This document shows positions 37,646 to 47,312 of a stretch of 64,000 nucleotides of DNA, one piece after another. Below the pieces are notes generated by a model. That model was not told the DNA's origin, searched no databases, and saw nothing but the letters and a program-made list of their open reading frames with translations. The first letter of the stretch is position 1; each line of letters begins with the position of its first letter. Position numbers and translations under genes: made by a program. The stretch comes from Streptococcus mitis subsp. hohhotensis (lineage in GTDB: Bacteria > Bacillota > Bacilli > Lactobacillales > Streptococcaceae). The stretch covers positions 496,001 to 560,000 of the forward strand of contig NZ_JPFZ01000009.1 of assembly GCF_000722775.1 (NCBI RefSeq), written 5' to 3'.

Positions 37646-37981
37646 ATTCGGACGGAGGTCTGCGAAAAAAAGATAGATTTCCTTGTGTTCATCGAACACA
37701 TCGTCAATCTCCTATTTTTTCATTGCCCTCTTAGTCCTTAATATCTTATATTCGAACACGGGCTAAAAGCTCGGAAAAAAGATAAATCTCCTTGACTTCA
37801 TCGAAGTTAGCGTTGATTTCCTATTTTTCGGTCGCTTTTAAACGCCCTTAGTATCATTTAATTGAACTCGGGCTGAAGTCTGTGTGAAAAAGATAAACTT
37901 TCCTAGAAACTAAATTTTCTTCGTCAAGTTTCCTATTTTCACTTTGACTTTTGACGCCCTTAGTATCTTATAATAGAATTG
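37642..37981 (+). repeat. Tandem units of about 110 bp before the E2 gene (3 copies)
   Basis: Three diverged units, with AGATA at 37671, 37780 and 37891. Each has a GGGC/GGAC start, an A-run with AAAGATA, a hairpin, CCTATTTT, and CCCTTAGTATC or similar. The inner hairpin varies in pairs: TGTGTTC/GAACACA in copy 1 versus GACTTC/GAAGTT in copy 2. The last copy runs into TATAAT (37970-37975), perhaps a -10 for E2. Confidence 0.85.
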
Positions 37982-37989
37982 GAGAGGTC

Positions 37990-39033
37990 ATGGCTGATGA
38001 CAAGCTAAGAGCGACTCCTGCGGCTAGAAAGTTAGCGGATGATTTAGGGATCAACCTCTACGACGTTTCTGGCTCAGGTGCAAACGGTCGTGTCCACAAA
38101 GAAGACGTGGAAACTTATAAAGACACAAACGTGGTTCGCATTTCGCCACTTGCAAAACGAATTGCCCTCGAACATAACATTGCTTGGCAGGAAATCCAAG
38201 GAACTGGTCATCGTGGTAAAATCATGAAGAAGGATGTTTTGGCCTTGCTTCCTGAAAATATTGAAAACGACACCATCAAGTCTCCTGCTCAGATTGAAAA
38301 AGTGGAAGAAGTTCCTGATAACGTAACACCATACGGTGAAATTGAACGTATTCCAATGACACCAATGCGTAAGGTTATTGCCCAACGTATGATTGAATCT
38401 TACCTAACTGCTCCAACCTTCACGCTTAACTATGAAGTTGATATGACTGAAATGTTGTCTCTTCGTAAGAAGGTTCTTGAGCCAATCATGGAAGCAACTG
38501 GGAAGAAGACTACTGTAACAGACCTCCTTTCACTTGCTGTTGTGAAAACCTTGATGAAGCATCCTTATATCAATGCTTCATTGACAGAAGATGGCAAGAC
38601 TATTATCACTCACAACTATGTCAATCTTGCCATGGCAGTTGGGATGGATAATGGATTGATGACACCTGTTGTTTACAATGCTGAGAAGATGAGTCTTTCA
38701 GAACTGGTTGTAGCCTTCAAGGATGTCATTGGTCGTACCTTGGACGGTAAATTGGCTCCAAGTGAACTTCAAAATTCAACATTCACAATCAGTAATTTGG
38801 GAATGTTTGGCGTTCAGTCCTTTGGTCCGATCATCAACCAACCAAACTCAGCTATTCTTGGTGTGAGCTCGACGATTGAGAAGCCTGTTGTTGTCAATGG
38901 TGAAATTGTGATTCGCCCAATCATGAGTCTTGGTTTAACAATTGACCACCGTGTCGTAGATGGTATGGCTGGTGCTAAGTTTATGAAAGACTTGAAAGAA
39001 TTGATTGAAAATCCAATCTCAATGTTGATTTAA
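37990..39033 (+). CDS. acoC: Dihydrolipoamide acyltransferase E2 without lipoyl domain
   Basis: Core acyltransferase of the complex, 347 residues. It opens with two peripheral subunit-binding domains in tandem (about residues 5-40, ATPAARKLADDLGINLYDV; and 46-85, ISPLAKRIALEHNI) and then the catalytic domain (about 115-347) with DHRVVDGM near the C-terminus. There is no N-terminal lipoyl domain; the lipoyl domain of the set is on the E3 protein that follows. The frame is open upstream to 37951, but ATG 37990 with GGAGAGG is the evident start, and the upstream frame encodes repeat sequence. Confidence 0.92.
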   Translation: MADDKLRATPAARKLADDLGINLYDVSGSGANGRVHKEDVETYKDTNVVRISPLAKRIALEHNIAWQEIQGTGHRGKIMKKDVLALLPENIENDTIKSPAQIEKVEEVPDNVTPYGEIERIPMTPMRKVIAQRMIESYLTAPTFTLNYEVDMTEMLSLRKKVLEPIMEATGKKTTVTDLLSLAVVKTLMKHPYINASLTEDGKTIITHNYVNLAMAVGMDNGLMTPVVYNAEKMSLSELVVAFKDVIGRTLDGKLAPSELQNSTFTISNLGMFGVQSFGPIINQPNSAILGVSSTIEKPVVVNGEIVIRPIMSLGLTIDHRVVDGMAGAKFMKDLKELIENPISMLI

Positions 39034-39078
39034 GAGCAAGAGTATTCATTTTTAAGATATAGATAAAGGAAGGAAGAC

Positions 39079-40782
39079 ATGGCCTTAGAAGTAATTATGC
39101 CAAAAGCCGGCGTGGATATGACAGAAGGACAAATCGTCCAATGGAATAAAAAAGTCGGAGAATTTGTAAAAGAAGGAGAAATCCTTTTGGAAATCATGAC
39201 TGACAAAGTCAGCATGGAATTGGAAGCAGAAGAAGACGGTTACTTGATCGCTATCCTCAAAGGAGATGGTGAAACTGTCCCTGTAACGGAAGTTATCGGT
39301 TACCTTGGTGAAGAAGGGGAAAATATCCCAACAGCTGGAGCAGCAGCGCCAGAAGCTAGCCCTGCACCTGCAGCAAGTGCCTCAAACGATGATGGTAAGA
39401 GCGATGATGCTTTTGATATCGTTGTGATTGGTGGAGGTCCTGCTGGTTATGTTGCAGCCATTAAAGCTGCCCAACTCGGTGGTAAGGTTGCCCTTGTTGA
39501 GAAATCTGAACTTGGTGGAACCTGCTTGAACCGTGGTTGTATTCCAACCAAGACCTATCTTCACAACGCTGAAATCATCGAAAACATCGGTCATGCTGCA
39601 AACCGTGGTATCGTAATCGAAAATCCAAACTTCACTGTAGATATGGACAAACTCCTTGAAACTAAGTCTAAGGTTGTCAATACCCTTGTCGGTGGTGTTG
39701 CAGGTCTTCTTCGTAGTTATGGTGTAGCAGTACATAAGGGTATTGGTACCATTACTAAAGACAAGAATGTCTTGGTAAATGGTTCTGAATTGCTTGAAAC
39801 CAAGAAAATCATCCTTGCCGGTGGTTCAAAAGTCAGCAAGATCAACGTCCCTGGTATGGAATCTCCACTTGTGATGACCAGTGACGATATTCTTGAAATG
39901 AATGAAGTGCCAGAAAGCCTTGTTATCATCGGTGGTGGAGTTGTCGGTATAGAACTCGGTCAGGCCTTCATGACATTTGGCTCAAAAGTAACTGTTATCG
40001 AAATGATGGACCGTATCGTCCCAGCTATGGACGCTGAAGTTTCTAAGAACCTTCGCTTGATTCTTGAACGTAAAGGTATGACCATCTTGACTGGTACTAA
40101 ACTTCAAGAAATCATCGAGGAAAATGGTCAACTTCGTATCAAGGTTGAAGGAAAAGACGATATCATCGCAAGCAAAGCTCTTCTTTCAATCGGTCGTGTG
40201 CCAGACCTTGAAGGTATTGGCGAAGTTGAGTTTGAATTGGATCGTGGACGCATCAAGGTCAACGAATACATGGAAACTTCTGTTCCAGGTATTTACGCAC
40301 CAGGTGACATCAACGGTACGAAGATGTTGGCTCACGCAGCTTTCCGTATGGGTGAAGTTGCCGCAGAAAATGCTCTTAAAGGAAATCATGCTGTTGCCAA
40401 ATTGAATTTGACTCCAGCAGCTATCTACACTCTTCCTGAAGTAGCAGCAGTAGGTTTGACAGAAGAACAAGCCCGTGAGAAATACGATGTTGCCATTGGT
40501 AAGTTCAACTTTGCTGCTAACGGTCGTGCTATTGCATCGGATGCTGCTCAAGGTTTCGTAAAAGTCATTGCAGATAAGAAATACGGAGAAATCCTTGGTG
40601 TCCATATCATCGGTCCTGCAGCTGCAGAATTGATCAACGAAGCGTCAAGCATTATCGAAATGGAAATCACTGTTGAAGAAATGCTGAAGACTATCCACGG
40701 ACACCCAACCTACTCTGAAGTGATGTACGAAGCATTTGCGGATGTTCTAGGAATGGCTATCCATTCACCTAAGAAAAAATAA
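39079..40782 (+). CDS. lpdA: Dihydrolipoamide dehydrogenase E3 with N-terminal lipoyl domain
   Basis: Reoxidises dihydrolipoyl groups with NAD+. The 567-residue protein begins with a lipoyl domain (about 1-78; lipoylated lysine in MTDKVSMEL), an Ala/Pro linker (about 90-105), and the flavoprotein body: FAD motif VVIGGGPAGYVAAIKAAQLG, redox disulfide GGTCLNRGCIPTK, NAD motif GGGVVGIELG and the HGHPTYSE dimer/active histidine near the C-terminus. This layout, known from pneumococcus, moves the swinging arm from E2 to E3. AAGGAAGG precedes ATG 39079. Confidence 0.95.
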   Translation: MALEVIMPKAGVDMTEGQIVQWNKKVGEFVKEGEILLEIMTDKVSMELEAEEDGYLIAILKGDGETVPVTEVIGYLGEEGENIPTAGAAAPEASPAPAASASNDDGKSDDAFDIVVIGGGPAGYVAAIKAAQLGGKVALVEKSELGGTCLNRGCIPTKTYLHNAEIIENIGHAANRGIVIENPNFTVDMDKLLETKSKVVNTLVGGVAGLLRSYGVAVHKGIGTITKDKNVLVNGSELLETKKIILAGGSKVSKINVPGMESPLVMTSDDILEMNEVPESLVIIGGGVVGIELGQAFMTFGSKVTVIEMMDRIVPAMDAEVSKNLRLILERKGMTILTGTKLQEIIEENGQLRIKVEGKDDIIASKALLSIGRVPDLEGIGEVEFELDRGRIKVNEYMETSVPGIYAPGDINGTKMLAHAAFRMGEVAAENALKGNHAVAKLNLTPAAIYTLPEVAAVGLTEEQAREKYDVAIGKFNFAANGRAIASDAAQGFVKVIADKKYGEILGVHIIGPAAAELINEASSIIEMEITVEEMLKTIHGHPTYSEVMYEAFADVLGMAIHSPKKK

Positions 40783-40788
40783 AAGAAA

Positions 40789-40826
40789 GATAGAATAGAC
40801 TGGAAAATATTTTTCCAGTCTCTATC
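40789..40826. repeat. Hairpin between E3 gene and lplA
   Basis: GATAGA and AGACTGGAAAA pair with TTTTCCAGTCT and CTATC around a two- to four-base loop. Strong stem but no T-run; possible processing or partial terminator site in a shared transcript. Confidence 0.6.
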
Positions 40827-40841
40827 GTATAAAGGGATATC

Positions 40842-41831
40842 ATGAAATATATTATCAATCATTCAAACGACACTGCCTTTAATATCGCCTTGGAAGAATA
40901 CGCCTTTAAACACCTTTTGGATGAGGATCAAATCTTCCTACTTTGGATTAACAAGCCATCTATCATTGTTGGTCGCCACCAGAATACCATCGAAGAAATC
41001 AACCGTGATTATGTTCGAGAAAATGGCATTGAGGTGGTTCGCCGTATCAGCGGTGGTGGAGCTGTTTATCACGATCTAAACAACCTCAACTATACGATTA
41101 TCTCAAAAGAGGATGAAAACAAGGCTTTTGACTTCAAGAGCTTCTCAACTCCGGTCATCAATACCCTGGCTCAACTTGGGGTTAAAGCTGAGTTCACAGG
41201 TCGTAATGACCTTGAGATTGATGGTAAGAAGTTCTGTGGCAATGCCCAAGCCTATATTAACGGCCGTATCATGCACCACGGTTGCTTGCTCTTTGACGTT
41301 GATTTGTCAGTCCTTGCTAACGCCCTTAAGGTTTCAAAAGATAAATTTGAATCAAAAGGTGTGAAATCTGTTCGTGCTCGTGTGACCAATATTATCAATG
41401 AACTACCAGAAAAAATCACAGTCGAAGAATTCCGTGACTTACTCTTGGAATACATGAAAAAAGAGTATCCAGAGATGACAGAATACGTTTTTTCTGAGGA
41501 AGAATTGGCTGAAATTAACCGTATCAAAGATACTAAGTTTGGTACTTGGGACTGGAACTACGGTAAATCACCGGAATTTAACGTCCGTCGTGGAACCAAA
41601 TTCACCAGTGGTAAGGTTGAAGTCTTTGCTAATGTCGTCGAATCAAAAATCCAAGATATCAAGATTTATGGGGATTTCTTTGGTATCGAAGACGTTGCTG
41701 CAGTAGAAGATGTCCTTCGTGGCGTTAAATACGAACGCGAAGATGTCCTTAAAGTCCTAGAAACTATTGACATCACAAGATACTTCGCTGGTATTAGCCG
41801 TGAAGAAATCGCTGAAGCGGTAGTAGAGTAA
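40842..41831 (+). CDS. lplA: Lipoate-protein ligase
   Basis: Attaches lipoate to lipoyl domains using ATP. The 329-residue LplA has RRISGGGAVYHDLNNLNY (about 69-86), GRNDLEIDGKKFCGNAQ with the catalytic lysine region, and the C-terminal accessory domain from about residue 250. Its place right after the E3 gene, whose lipoyl domain it would modify, fits well. GGGATAT gives a weak ribosome site at ATG 40842. Confidence 0.95.
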   Translation: MKYIINHSNDTAFNIALEEYAFKHLLDEDQIFLLWINKPSIIVGRHQNTIEEINRDYVRENGIEVVRRISGGGAVYHDLNNLNYTIISKEDENKAFDFKSFSTPVINTLAQLGVKAEFTGRNDLEIDGKKFCGNAQAYINGRIMHHGCLLFDVDLSVLANALKVSKDKFESKGVKSVRARVTNIINELPEKITVEEFRDLLLEYMKKEYPEMTEYVFSEEELAEINRIKDTKFGTWDWNYGKSPEFNVRRGTKFTSGKVEVFANVVESKIQDIKIYGDFFGIEDVAAVEDVLRGVKYEREDVLKVLETIDITRYFAGISREEIAEAVVE

Positions 41832-42354
41832 AGAAAAGCTATTTATTAGTCATTGTGGGTTGCAGAAAAGATATTATCTGGATAGGACAAGTCTTAAAAC
41901 CTGCTGAACGAGAATCAAAAAGAACTCACTTCCAATGCTTAATAAAAAAACTCGGAAGTTTGTTCTGAGTCAACTAAATACGACTATTTGCAATTGAATA
42001 TAGAGATGAGAAGGTCAGTAGTAGATTATCTGTAAGGTGACACAGACATGAGTTGTTTTTGATTTCTTCTTGCTATAAATATCCCAAAAGACTATTATCT
42101 CTTATAGTTGAACGATACCTCAAAAGTTAGATAGAGAAAATCTAATTTTTGGGGTATTTTATAATTTTTAATTCAGGTTCTTTTTAGTATCAAAAAATGT
42201 TGAAGAAAAATGTAGACGTAGCCTTTCAACTTAATCCGATTTATTGCTTACTATCTCCAATAAAATTGAAAAGGATGGAAAAAAGTATAAATTTATGATA
42301 TACTTTATTTTAAAGACCTTATTAGAAATCTTGAAAGAGTATTGAAAACTTAGA
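41832..42354. other. 520 bp intergenic region with a terminator
   Basis: A terminator at 42115-42162 pairs ATACCTCAAAAGTTAGAT with ATCTAATTTTTGGGGTAT, then T-rich sequence. An extended -10 TGATATACT at 42296-42304 with TGGAAA 17 bp upstream probably drives murZ. The segment 41840-42100 contains nothing I can name. Confidence 0.65.
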
Positions 42355-43614
42355 ATGAGAAAAATTGTTATCAATGGTGGATTACCACTACAAGGTGAAA
42401 TCACTATTAGTGGTGCTAAAAATAGCGTTGTGGCCTTAATTCCAGCTATCATATTGGCTGATGATGTGGTGACTTTGGATTGTGTTCCAGATATTTCGGA
42501 TGTAGCCAGTCTTGTCGAAATCATGGAATTGATGGGAGCTACTGTTAAGCGTTATGACGATGTATTGGAGATTGACCCAAGAGGTGTTCAAAATATTCCA
42601 ATGCCTTATGGGAAAATCAATAGTCTTCGTGCATCTTATTATTTTTATGGAAGTCTTTTAGGTCGCTTTGGTGAAGCCACAGTTGGCTTGCCTGGAGGGT
42701 GTGACCTTGGTCCTCGCCCGATTGACCTACACCTTAAGGCTTTTGAAGCTATGGGGGCTACTGTTAGCTACGAGGGAGATAACATGAAGTTATCTGCCAA
42801 AGATACAGGACTTCACGGTGCAAGTATTTACATGGATACGGTTAGTGTCGGTGCAACGATTAATACGATGATTGCTGCGGTTAAAGTGAATGGTCGTACT
42901 ATTATTGAAAATGCAGCCCGTGAACCTGAAATTATTGATGTAGCTACCCTCTTGAATAATATGGGAGCCCATATCCGCGGTGCAGGAACTAATATCATCA
43001 TTATTGATGGTGTTGAAAGATTACATGGAACCCGTCATCAGGTAATTCCAGACCGTATCGAAGCTGGAACATATATTTCTTTAGCTGCTGCAGTTGGCAA
43101 GGGGATTCGTATAAATAATGTTCTTTACGAACACCTAGAAGGATTTATTGCTAAGCTGGAAGAAATGGGAGTGAGAATGACTGTATCTGAAGACAGCATT
43201 TTTGTCGAAGAGCAGTCTAATTTGAAAGCAATCAATATTAAGACAGCTCCTTACCCAGGCTTTGCAACTGATTTGCAACAACCGATTACCCCACTTTTAC
43301 TAAGAGCGAATGGTCGTGGTACAATTGTTGATACGATTTACGAAAAACGTGTAAATCATGTTTTTGAACTAGCAAAGATGGATGCGGACATTTCGACAAC
43401 AAATGGTCATATTTTGTACACAGGTGGACGTGATTTGCGTGGAGCCAGTGTTAAAGCAACTGACCTACGAGCTGGGGCTGCACTAGTCATTGCTGGTTTG
43501 ATGGCCGAGGGGCAAACTGAAATTACAAATATCGAGTTTATCTTACGTGGTTATTCTGATATTATTGAAAAATTACGTAATCTAGGAGCGGATATTACAC
43601 TTGTTGAGGATTAA
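42355..43614 (+). CDS. murZ: UDP-N-acetylglucosamine 1-carboxyvinyltransferase
   Basis: First committed step of peptidoglycan precursor synthesis: adds enolpyruvyl from PEP to UDP-GlcNAc. The 419-residue EPSP-synthase-fold enzyme shows Lys22 in GAKNS and the PEP-reactive Cys116 in GGCDLGPRP, the fosfomycin target. Streptococci have two paralogues; the neighbourhood (GNAT, YtoI-like gene, map) is that of the copy named murZ in pneumococcus, though older annotations call it murA. ATG 42355 has only a weak ribosome site. Confidence 0.92.
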   Translation: MRKIVINGGLPLQGEITISGAKNSVVALIPAIILADDVVTLDCVPDISDVASLVEIMELMGATVKRYDDVLEIDPRGVQNIPMPYGKINSLRASYYFYGSLLGRFGEATVGLPGGCDLGPRPIDLHLKAFEAMGATVSYEGDNMKLSAKDTGLHGASIYMDTVSVGATINTMIAAVKVNGRTIIENAAREPEIIDVATLLNNMGAHIRGAGTNIIIIDGVERLHGTRHQVIPDRIEAGTYISLAAAVGKGIRINNVLYEHLEGFIAKLEEMGVRMTVSEDSIFVEEQSNLKAINIKTAPYPGFATDLQQPITPLLLRANGRGTIVDTIYEKRVNHVFELAKMDADISTTNGHILYTGGRDLRGASVKATDLRAGAALVIAGLMAEGQTEITNIEFILRGYSDIIEKLRNLGADITLVED

Positions 43615-43629
43615 GCCGTAGAGGTGTTT

Positions 43630-44181
43630 ATGAATATTTGGACCAAATTAGCAATGTTTTCTTTTTTTGAAACGGATCGCTTGTATTTGCGTCCTTTCTT
43701 TTTTAGTGATAGTCAAGACTTCCATGAGATAGCCTCAAATCCTGAAAATTTACAATTTATTTTCCCAACTCAGGCAAGTCTGGAAGAAAGTCAATATGCA
43801 CTGGCCAATTACTTTATGAAGTCCCCTTTGGGAGTGTGGGCTATTTGTGACCAGAAAAATCAACAAATGATTGGTTCTATTAAATTTGAGAAGTTAGATG
43901 AAATCAAAAAAGAAGCTGAGCTTGGCTATTTTTTGAGAAAAGATGCTTGGTCGCAAGGATTTATGACAGAGGTTGTTAGAAAAATTTGTCAACTTTCTTT
44001 TGAGGAATTTGGTTTAAAACAATTGTCCATTATTACCCACCTTGAAAATGAAGCTAGCCAAAGAGTTGCTCTTAAGGCTGGATTTAGTTTGTTCCGTCAG
44101 TTTAAGGGAAGTGATCGCTACACAAGAAAAATGCGGGATTATCTTGAATTTCGGTATGTAAAAGGAGAATTCAATGAGTAA
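43630..44181 (+). CDS. GNAT-family N-acetyltransferase (RimJ/RimL-like)
   Basis: A 183-residue acetyltransferase resembling those that modify ribosomal protein N-termini or small amines. Visible: ETDRLYLRPFFFSD at the start, GSIKFEKLDE, LGYFLRKDAWSQGFMTEVV (acetyl-CoA loop) and ENEASQRVALKAGFSL. GAGG at 43621-43624 fits ATG 43630; an in-frame GTG at 43624 is part of that site. Overlaps the next gene by eight bases. Confidence 0.82.
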   Translation: MNIWTKLAMFSFFETDRLYLRPFFFSDSQDFHEIASNPENLQFIFPTQASLEESQYALANYFMKSPLGVWAICDQKNQQMIGSIKFEKLDEIKKEAELGYFLRKDAWSQGFMTEVVRKICQLSFEEFGLKQLSIITHLENEASQRVALKAGFSLFRQFKGSDRYTRKMRDYLEFRYVKGEFNE

Positions 44182-45451
44182 GCATCAGGAAATTCTAAGC
44201 TATTTGGAGGAATTACCAGTAGGTAAAAGGGTCAGTGTTCGTAGCATTTCCAACCATCTGGGAGTCAGTGATGGAACGGCCTATCGTGCTATCAAAGAAG
44301 CTGAAAATCGTGGAATTGTGGAGACCCGCCCAAGAAGTGGTACTATCCGTGTTAAATCCCAGAAAGTTGCGATTGAAAGATTAACTTTTGCTGAAATTGC
44401 AGAAGTGACTTCTTCTGAGGTTTTGGCTGGGCAAGAAGGTTTAGAGAGAGAATTTAGTAAGTTTTCAATTGGTGCCATGACTGAACAAAATATCTTGTCT
44501 TACCTTCACGATGGGGGACTCTTGATTGTCGGAGACCGTACCCGTATCCAACTGTTAGCACTTGAAAATGAAAATGCTGTTCTTGTGACAGGAGGATTTC
44601 ATGTTCATGATGATGTGCTTAAACTGGCCAATCAGAAAGGGATTCCGGTTCTGAGAAGCAAGCATGACACATTCACCGTCGCGACCATGATTAATAAAGC
44701 CTTGTCAAATGTTCAAATCAAGACTGATATTCTGACAGTTGAGAAACTTTATCGTCCGAGTCATGAATATGGTTTTCTGAGAGAAACCGACACAGTCAAA
44801 GATTATTTGGACTTAGTTCGTAAGAATCGTAGCAGCCGTTTCCCAGTTATCAATCAACACCAGATTGTTGTTGGAGTTGTAACCATGAGAGACGCTGGTG
44901 ATAAGTCACCAAGTACCACAATTGATAAAGTCATGTCTCGTAGTCTATTTTTAGTTGGATTATCGACAAATATTGCCAATGTGAGTCAACGGATGATTGC
45001 TGAAGACTTTGAAATGGTACCGGTTGTTCGGAATAATCAAACCTTGCTTGGAGTTGTGACACGGCGAGATGTCATGGAGAAGATGAGTCGTTCTCAAGTT
45101 TCGGCTCTACCAACTTTTTCTGAGCAGATTGGTCAAAAACTCGCTTATCACCATGATGAAGTAGTGATTACAGTGGAACCCTTTATGCTTGAGAAAAACG
45201 GTGTTTTAGCTAACGGTGTATTGGCAGAGATACTGACTCATATGACCCAAGATTTAGTTGTGAATAGTGGTCGCAATCTCATCATCGAGCAAATGCTGAT
45301 CTACTTTTTGCAGGCTGTTCAGATAGATGATATACTGCGCATTCAAGCACGCATTATCCACCATACTAGACGATCAGCTATTATTGATTACGATATTTAT
45401 CATGGTCATCAGATTGTTTCAAAGGCAAATGTGACTGTTAAAATTAATTAG
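44174..45451 (+). CDS. YtoI-like regulator: HTH, DRTGG, CBS pair and hotdog domain
   Basis: A 425-residue cytoplasmic protein with a winged helix (about 1-60, SVRSISNHLGVSDGTAYRAI), a DRTGG domain (about 70-185, ending in VLVTGGFHVHDDVLKLA), two CBS motifs (about 190-310, FPVINQHQIVVGVVTMRDA and MVPVVRNNQTLLGVVTRRDV) and a C-terminal thioesterase-like hotdog domain (about 315-425). This is the architecture of B. subtilis YtoI. CBS pairs bind adenine nucleotides, so it may sense a nucleotide; its target is unknown. Confidence 0.85.
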   Translation: MSKHQEILSYLEELPVGKRVSVRSISNHLGVSDGTAYRAIKEAENRGIVETRPRSGTIRVKSQKVAIERLTFAEIAEVTSSEVLAGQEGLEREFSKFSIGAMTEQNILSYLHDGGLLIVGDRTRIQLLALENENAVLVTGGFHVHDDVLKLANQKGIPVLRSKHDTFTVATMINKALSNVQIKTDILTVEKLYRPSHEYGFLRETDTVKDYLDLVRKNRSSRFPVINQHQIVVGVVTMRDAGDKSPSTTIDKVMSRSLFLVGLSTNIANVSQRMIAEDFEMVPVVRNNQTLLGVVTRRDVMEKMSRSQVSALPTFSEQIGQKLAYHHDEVVITVEPFMLEKNGVLANGVLAEILTHMTQDLVVNSGRNLIIEQMLIYFLQAVQIDDILRIQARIIHHTRRSAIIDYDIYHGHQIVSKANVTVKIN

Positions 45452-45466
45452 AAACTAGGAGAAAAA

Positions 45467-46327
45467 ATGATAACATTAAAATCAGCTCGTGAAATCGAAG
45501 CTATGGACAAGGCCGGTGATTTTTTAGCAAGTATCCATATTGGCTTGCGTGATTTGATTAAGCCAGGCGTAGATATGTGGGAAGTTGAAGAGTATGTCCG
45601 ACGTCGTTGCAAGGAAGAAAATTTCCTTCCACTTCAGATTGGGGTTGACGGTGCCATGATGGACTATCCTTATGCTACCTGCTGCTCTCTTAACGATGAA
45701 GTAGCTCATGCCTTCCCTCGTCACTATATTTTGAAAGATGGTGATTTGCTCAAAGTTGATATGGTTTTGGGAGGTCCTATTGCTAAATCTGACCTGAATG
45801 TCTCAAAATTAAACTTCAACAATGTTGAGCAAATGAAGAAATACACTCAGAGCTATTCTGGTGGTCTAGCAGACTCTTGTTGGGCTTATGCTGTTGGTAC
45901 ACCTTCCGAAGAAGTGAAAAACTTGATGGATGTAACCAAAGAAGCTATGTACAAGGGGATTGAACAAGCTGTTGTTGGAAATCGTATCGGTGATATCGGT
46001 GCAGCGATTCAAGAATACGCTGAAAGTCGTGGATACGGTGTAGTGCGTGATTTAGTTGGTCATGGTGTTGGCCCAACCATGCACGAAGAACCAATGGTTC
46101 CTAACTATGGTATTGCTGGCCGTGGGCTTCGTCTCCGTGAAGGAATGGTCTTGACCATTGAACCGATGATTAATACAGGTGACTGGGAAATCGATACAGA
46201 TATGAAGACTGGTTGGGCCCATAAGACCATTGACGGTGGATTGTCATGTCAGTATGAACACCAATTCGTGATTACGAAAGATGGTCCTGTTATCTTGACT
46301 AGTCAAGGTGAAGAAGGGACTTATTAA
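45467..46327 (+). CDS. map: Methionine aminopeptidase
   Basis: Removes N-terminal methionine from new proteins. The 286-residue type I enzyme contains the metal-binding residues in KVDMVLGG, LVGHGVGPTMHEEP and LTIEPMIN, plus the final glutamate in YEHQFVIT. Streptococcal MetAPs have an extra insert near residues 100-135 (SDLNVSKLNFNNVEQMKKYT), seen here. AGGAG precedes ATG 45467. Confidence 0.95.
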   Translation: MITLKSAREIEAMDKAGDFLASIHIGLRDLIKPGVDMWEVEEYVRRRCKEENFLPLQIGVDGAMMDYPYATCCSLNDEVAHAFPRHYILKDGDLLKVDMVLGGPIAKSDLNVSKLNFNNVEQMKKYTQSYSGGLADSCWAYAVGTPSEEVKNLMDVTKEAMYKGIEQAVVGNRIGDIGAAIQEYAESRGYGVVRDLVGHGVGPTMHEEPMVPNYGIAGRGLRLREGMVLTIEPMINTGDWEIDTDMKTGWAHKTIDGGLSCQYEHQFVITKDGPVILTSQGEEGTY

Positions 46328-46342
46328 AATAAGTAAAAGTAG

Positions 46343-46388
46343 ATTGAAGAAAAAGTGGCTCTTTGGACAATTTTCTTCAATTTTTTCT
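46343..46388 (+). terminator. Terminator after map
   Basis: ATTGAAGAAAA and TTTTCTTCAAT form an 11 bp stem with a loop of about sixteen bases, followed by TTTTTC. The 200 bp after it up to 46594 is AT-rich with no clear promoter. Confidence 0.78.
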
Positions 46389-46593
46389 TTTATCTATAGT
46401 GAAATGAAAAAACGAACAATTTGATTGAGAAATTCAAATCAATTTCTAACAATGTTTTAGAAAACATAGTGTACTATTAAAGAGTTTGTTTCATATAATA
46501 TAATGATAAAAACAGTTAACCGTAGCAAACTTGATACAAATTTTAACATTTATAGTACAATAGGTTTAAATTCTTAAGAAAGTTGGTTCTTTA

Positions 46594-47301
46594 TTGGAAA
46601 CGATAGTCTTTTCAATCTCCGTTTTTTTAGCAGGTGTCCTGTCCTTCTTTTCTCCCTGTATTTTTCCTCTTCTGCCAGTTTATGCTGGAATTTTATTGGA
46701 TGATCAGGAAAGTGCAAAAAGCTTCTCCTTATTTGGAAGAAAAGTTGCCTGGTCAGGTTTGATTCGAACACTTTGCTTTATCGCAGGTATTTCACTCATT
46801 TTCTTTATTCTAGGATTTGGTGCTGGTTACTTTGGTAATATTCTCTATGCCAATTGGTTTCGCTATACCATGGGTACGATTATCATTATTTTGGGCCTTC
46901 ACCAGATGGAAATTTTTCATTTTAAGAAATTAGAGGTTCAAAAAAGCTTTACTTTTAAGAAATCAGAAGCCAATCGTTATTGGTCGGCCTTTTTACTCGG
47001 TATTACCTTTAGTTTTGGTTGGACGCCTTGTATTGGTCCAGTTTTGAGTTCTGTTTTAGCGCTTGCAGCTTCTGGAGGCAATGGTGCTTGGCAAGGAGCG
47101 ATTTATACCTTGATTTACACTCTGGGCATGGCTCTTCCTTTCTTGGTTTTGGCTCTAGCTTCAGGTGTAGTGATGCCTTATTTTAGTAAAATCAAACGCC
47201 ATATGATGTTACTGAAGAAAATTGGTGGTTTCCTCATTATTTTAATGGGAATTTTGTTACTATTAGGACAAGTAAATGTTCTAGCTGGAATTTTTGAATA
47301 A
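46594..47301 (+). CDS. ccdA: CcdA-type thiol-disulfide transporter
   Basis: A 235-residue membrane protein that carries electrons from cytoplasmic thioredoxin to extracytoplasmic partners. About six membrane segments, with the paired cysteines in FFSPCIFPLLPV and GWTPCIGPVL. The only start in frame is TTG 46594; the ribosome site is poor. Twelve bases before the thioredoxin-like lipoprotein that would receive its electrons. Confidence 0.9.
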   Translation: METIVFSISVFLAGVLSFFSPCIFPLLPVYAGILLDDQESAKSFSLFGRKVAWSGLIRTLCFIAGISLIFFILGFGAGYFGNILYANWFRYTMGTIIIILGLHQMEIFHFKKLEVQKSFTFKKSEANRYWSAFLLGITFSFGWTPCIGPVLSSVLALAASGGNGAWQGAIYTLIYTLGMALPFLVLALASGVVMPYFSKIKRHMMLLKKIGGFLIILMGILLLLGQVNVLAGIFE

Positions 47302-47312
47302 AGGAGAAAAAG

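Noticed and set aside
37350-37981. CRISPR array or coding repeat
   Set aside because: Long units without unique spacers; frames are broken by stops and lack ribosome sites. The open frame from 37951 is only an upstream extension of acoC.
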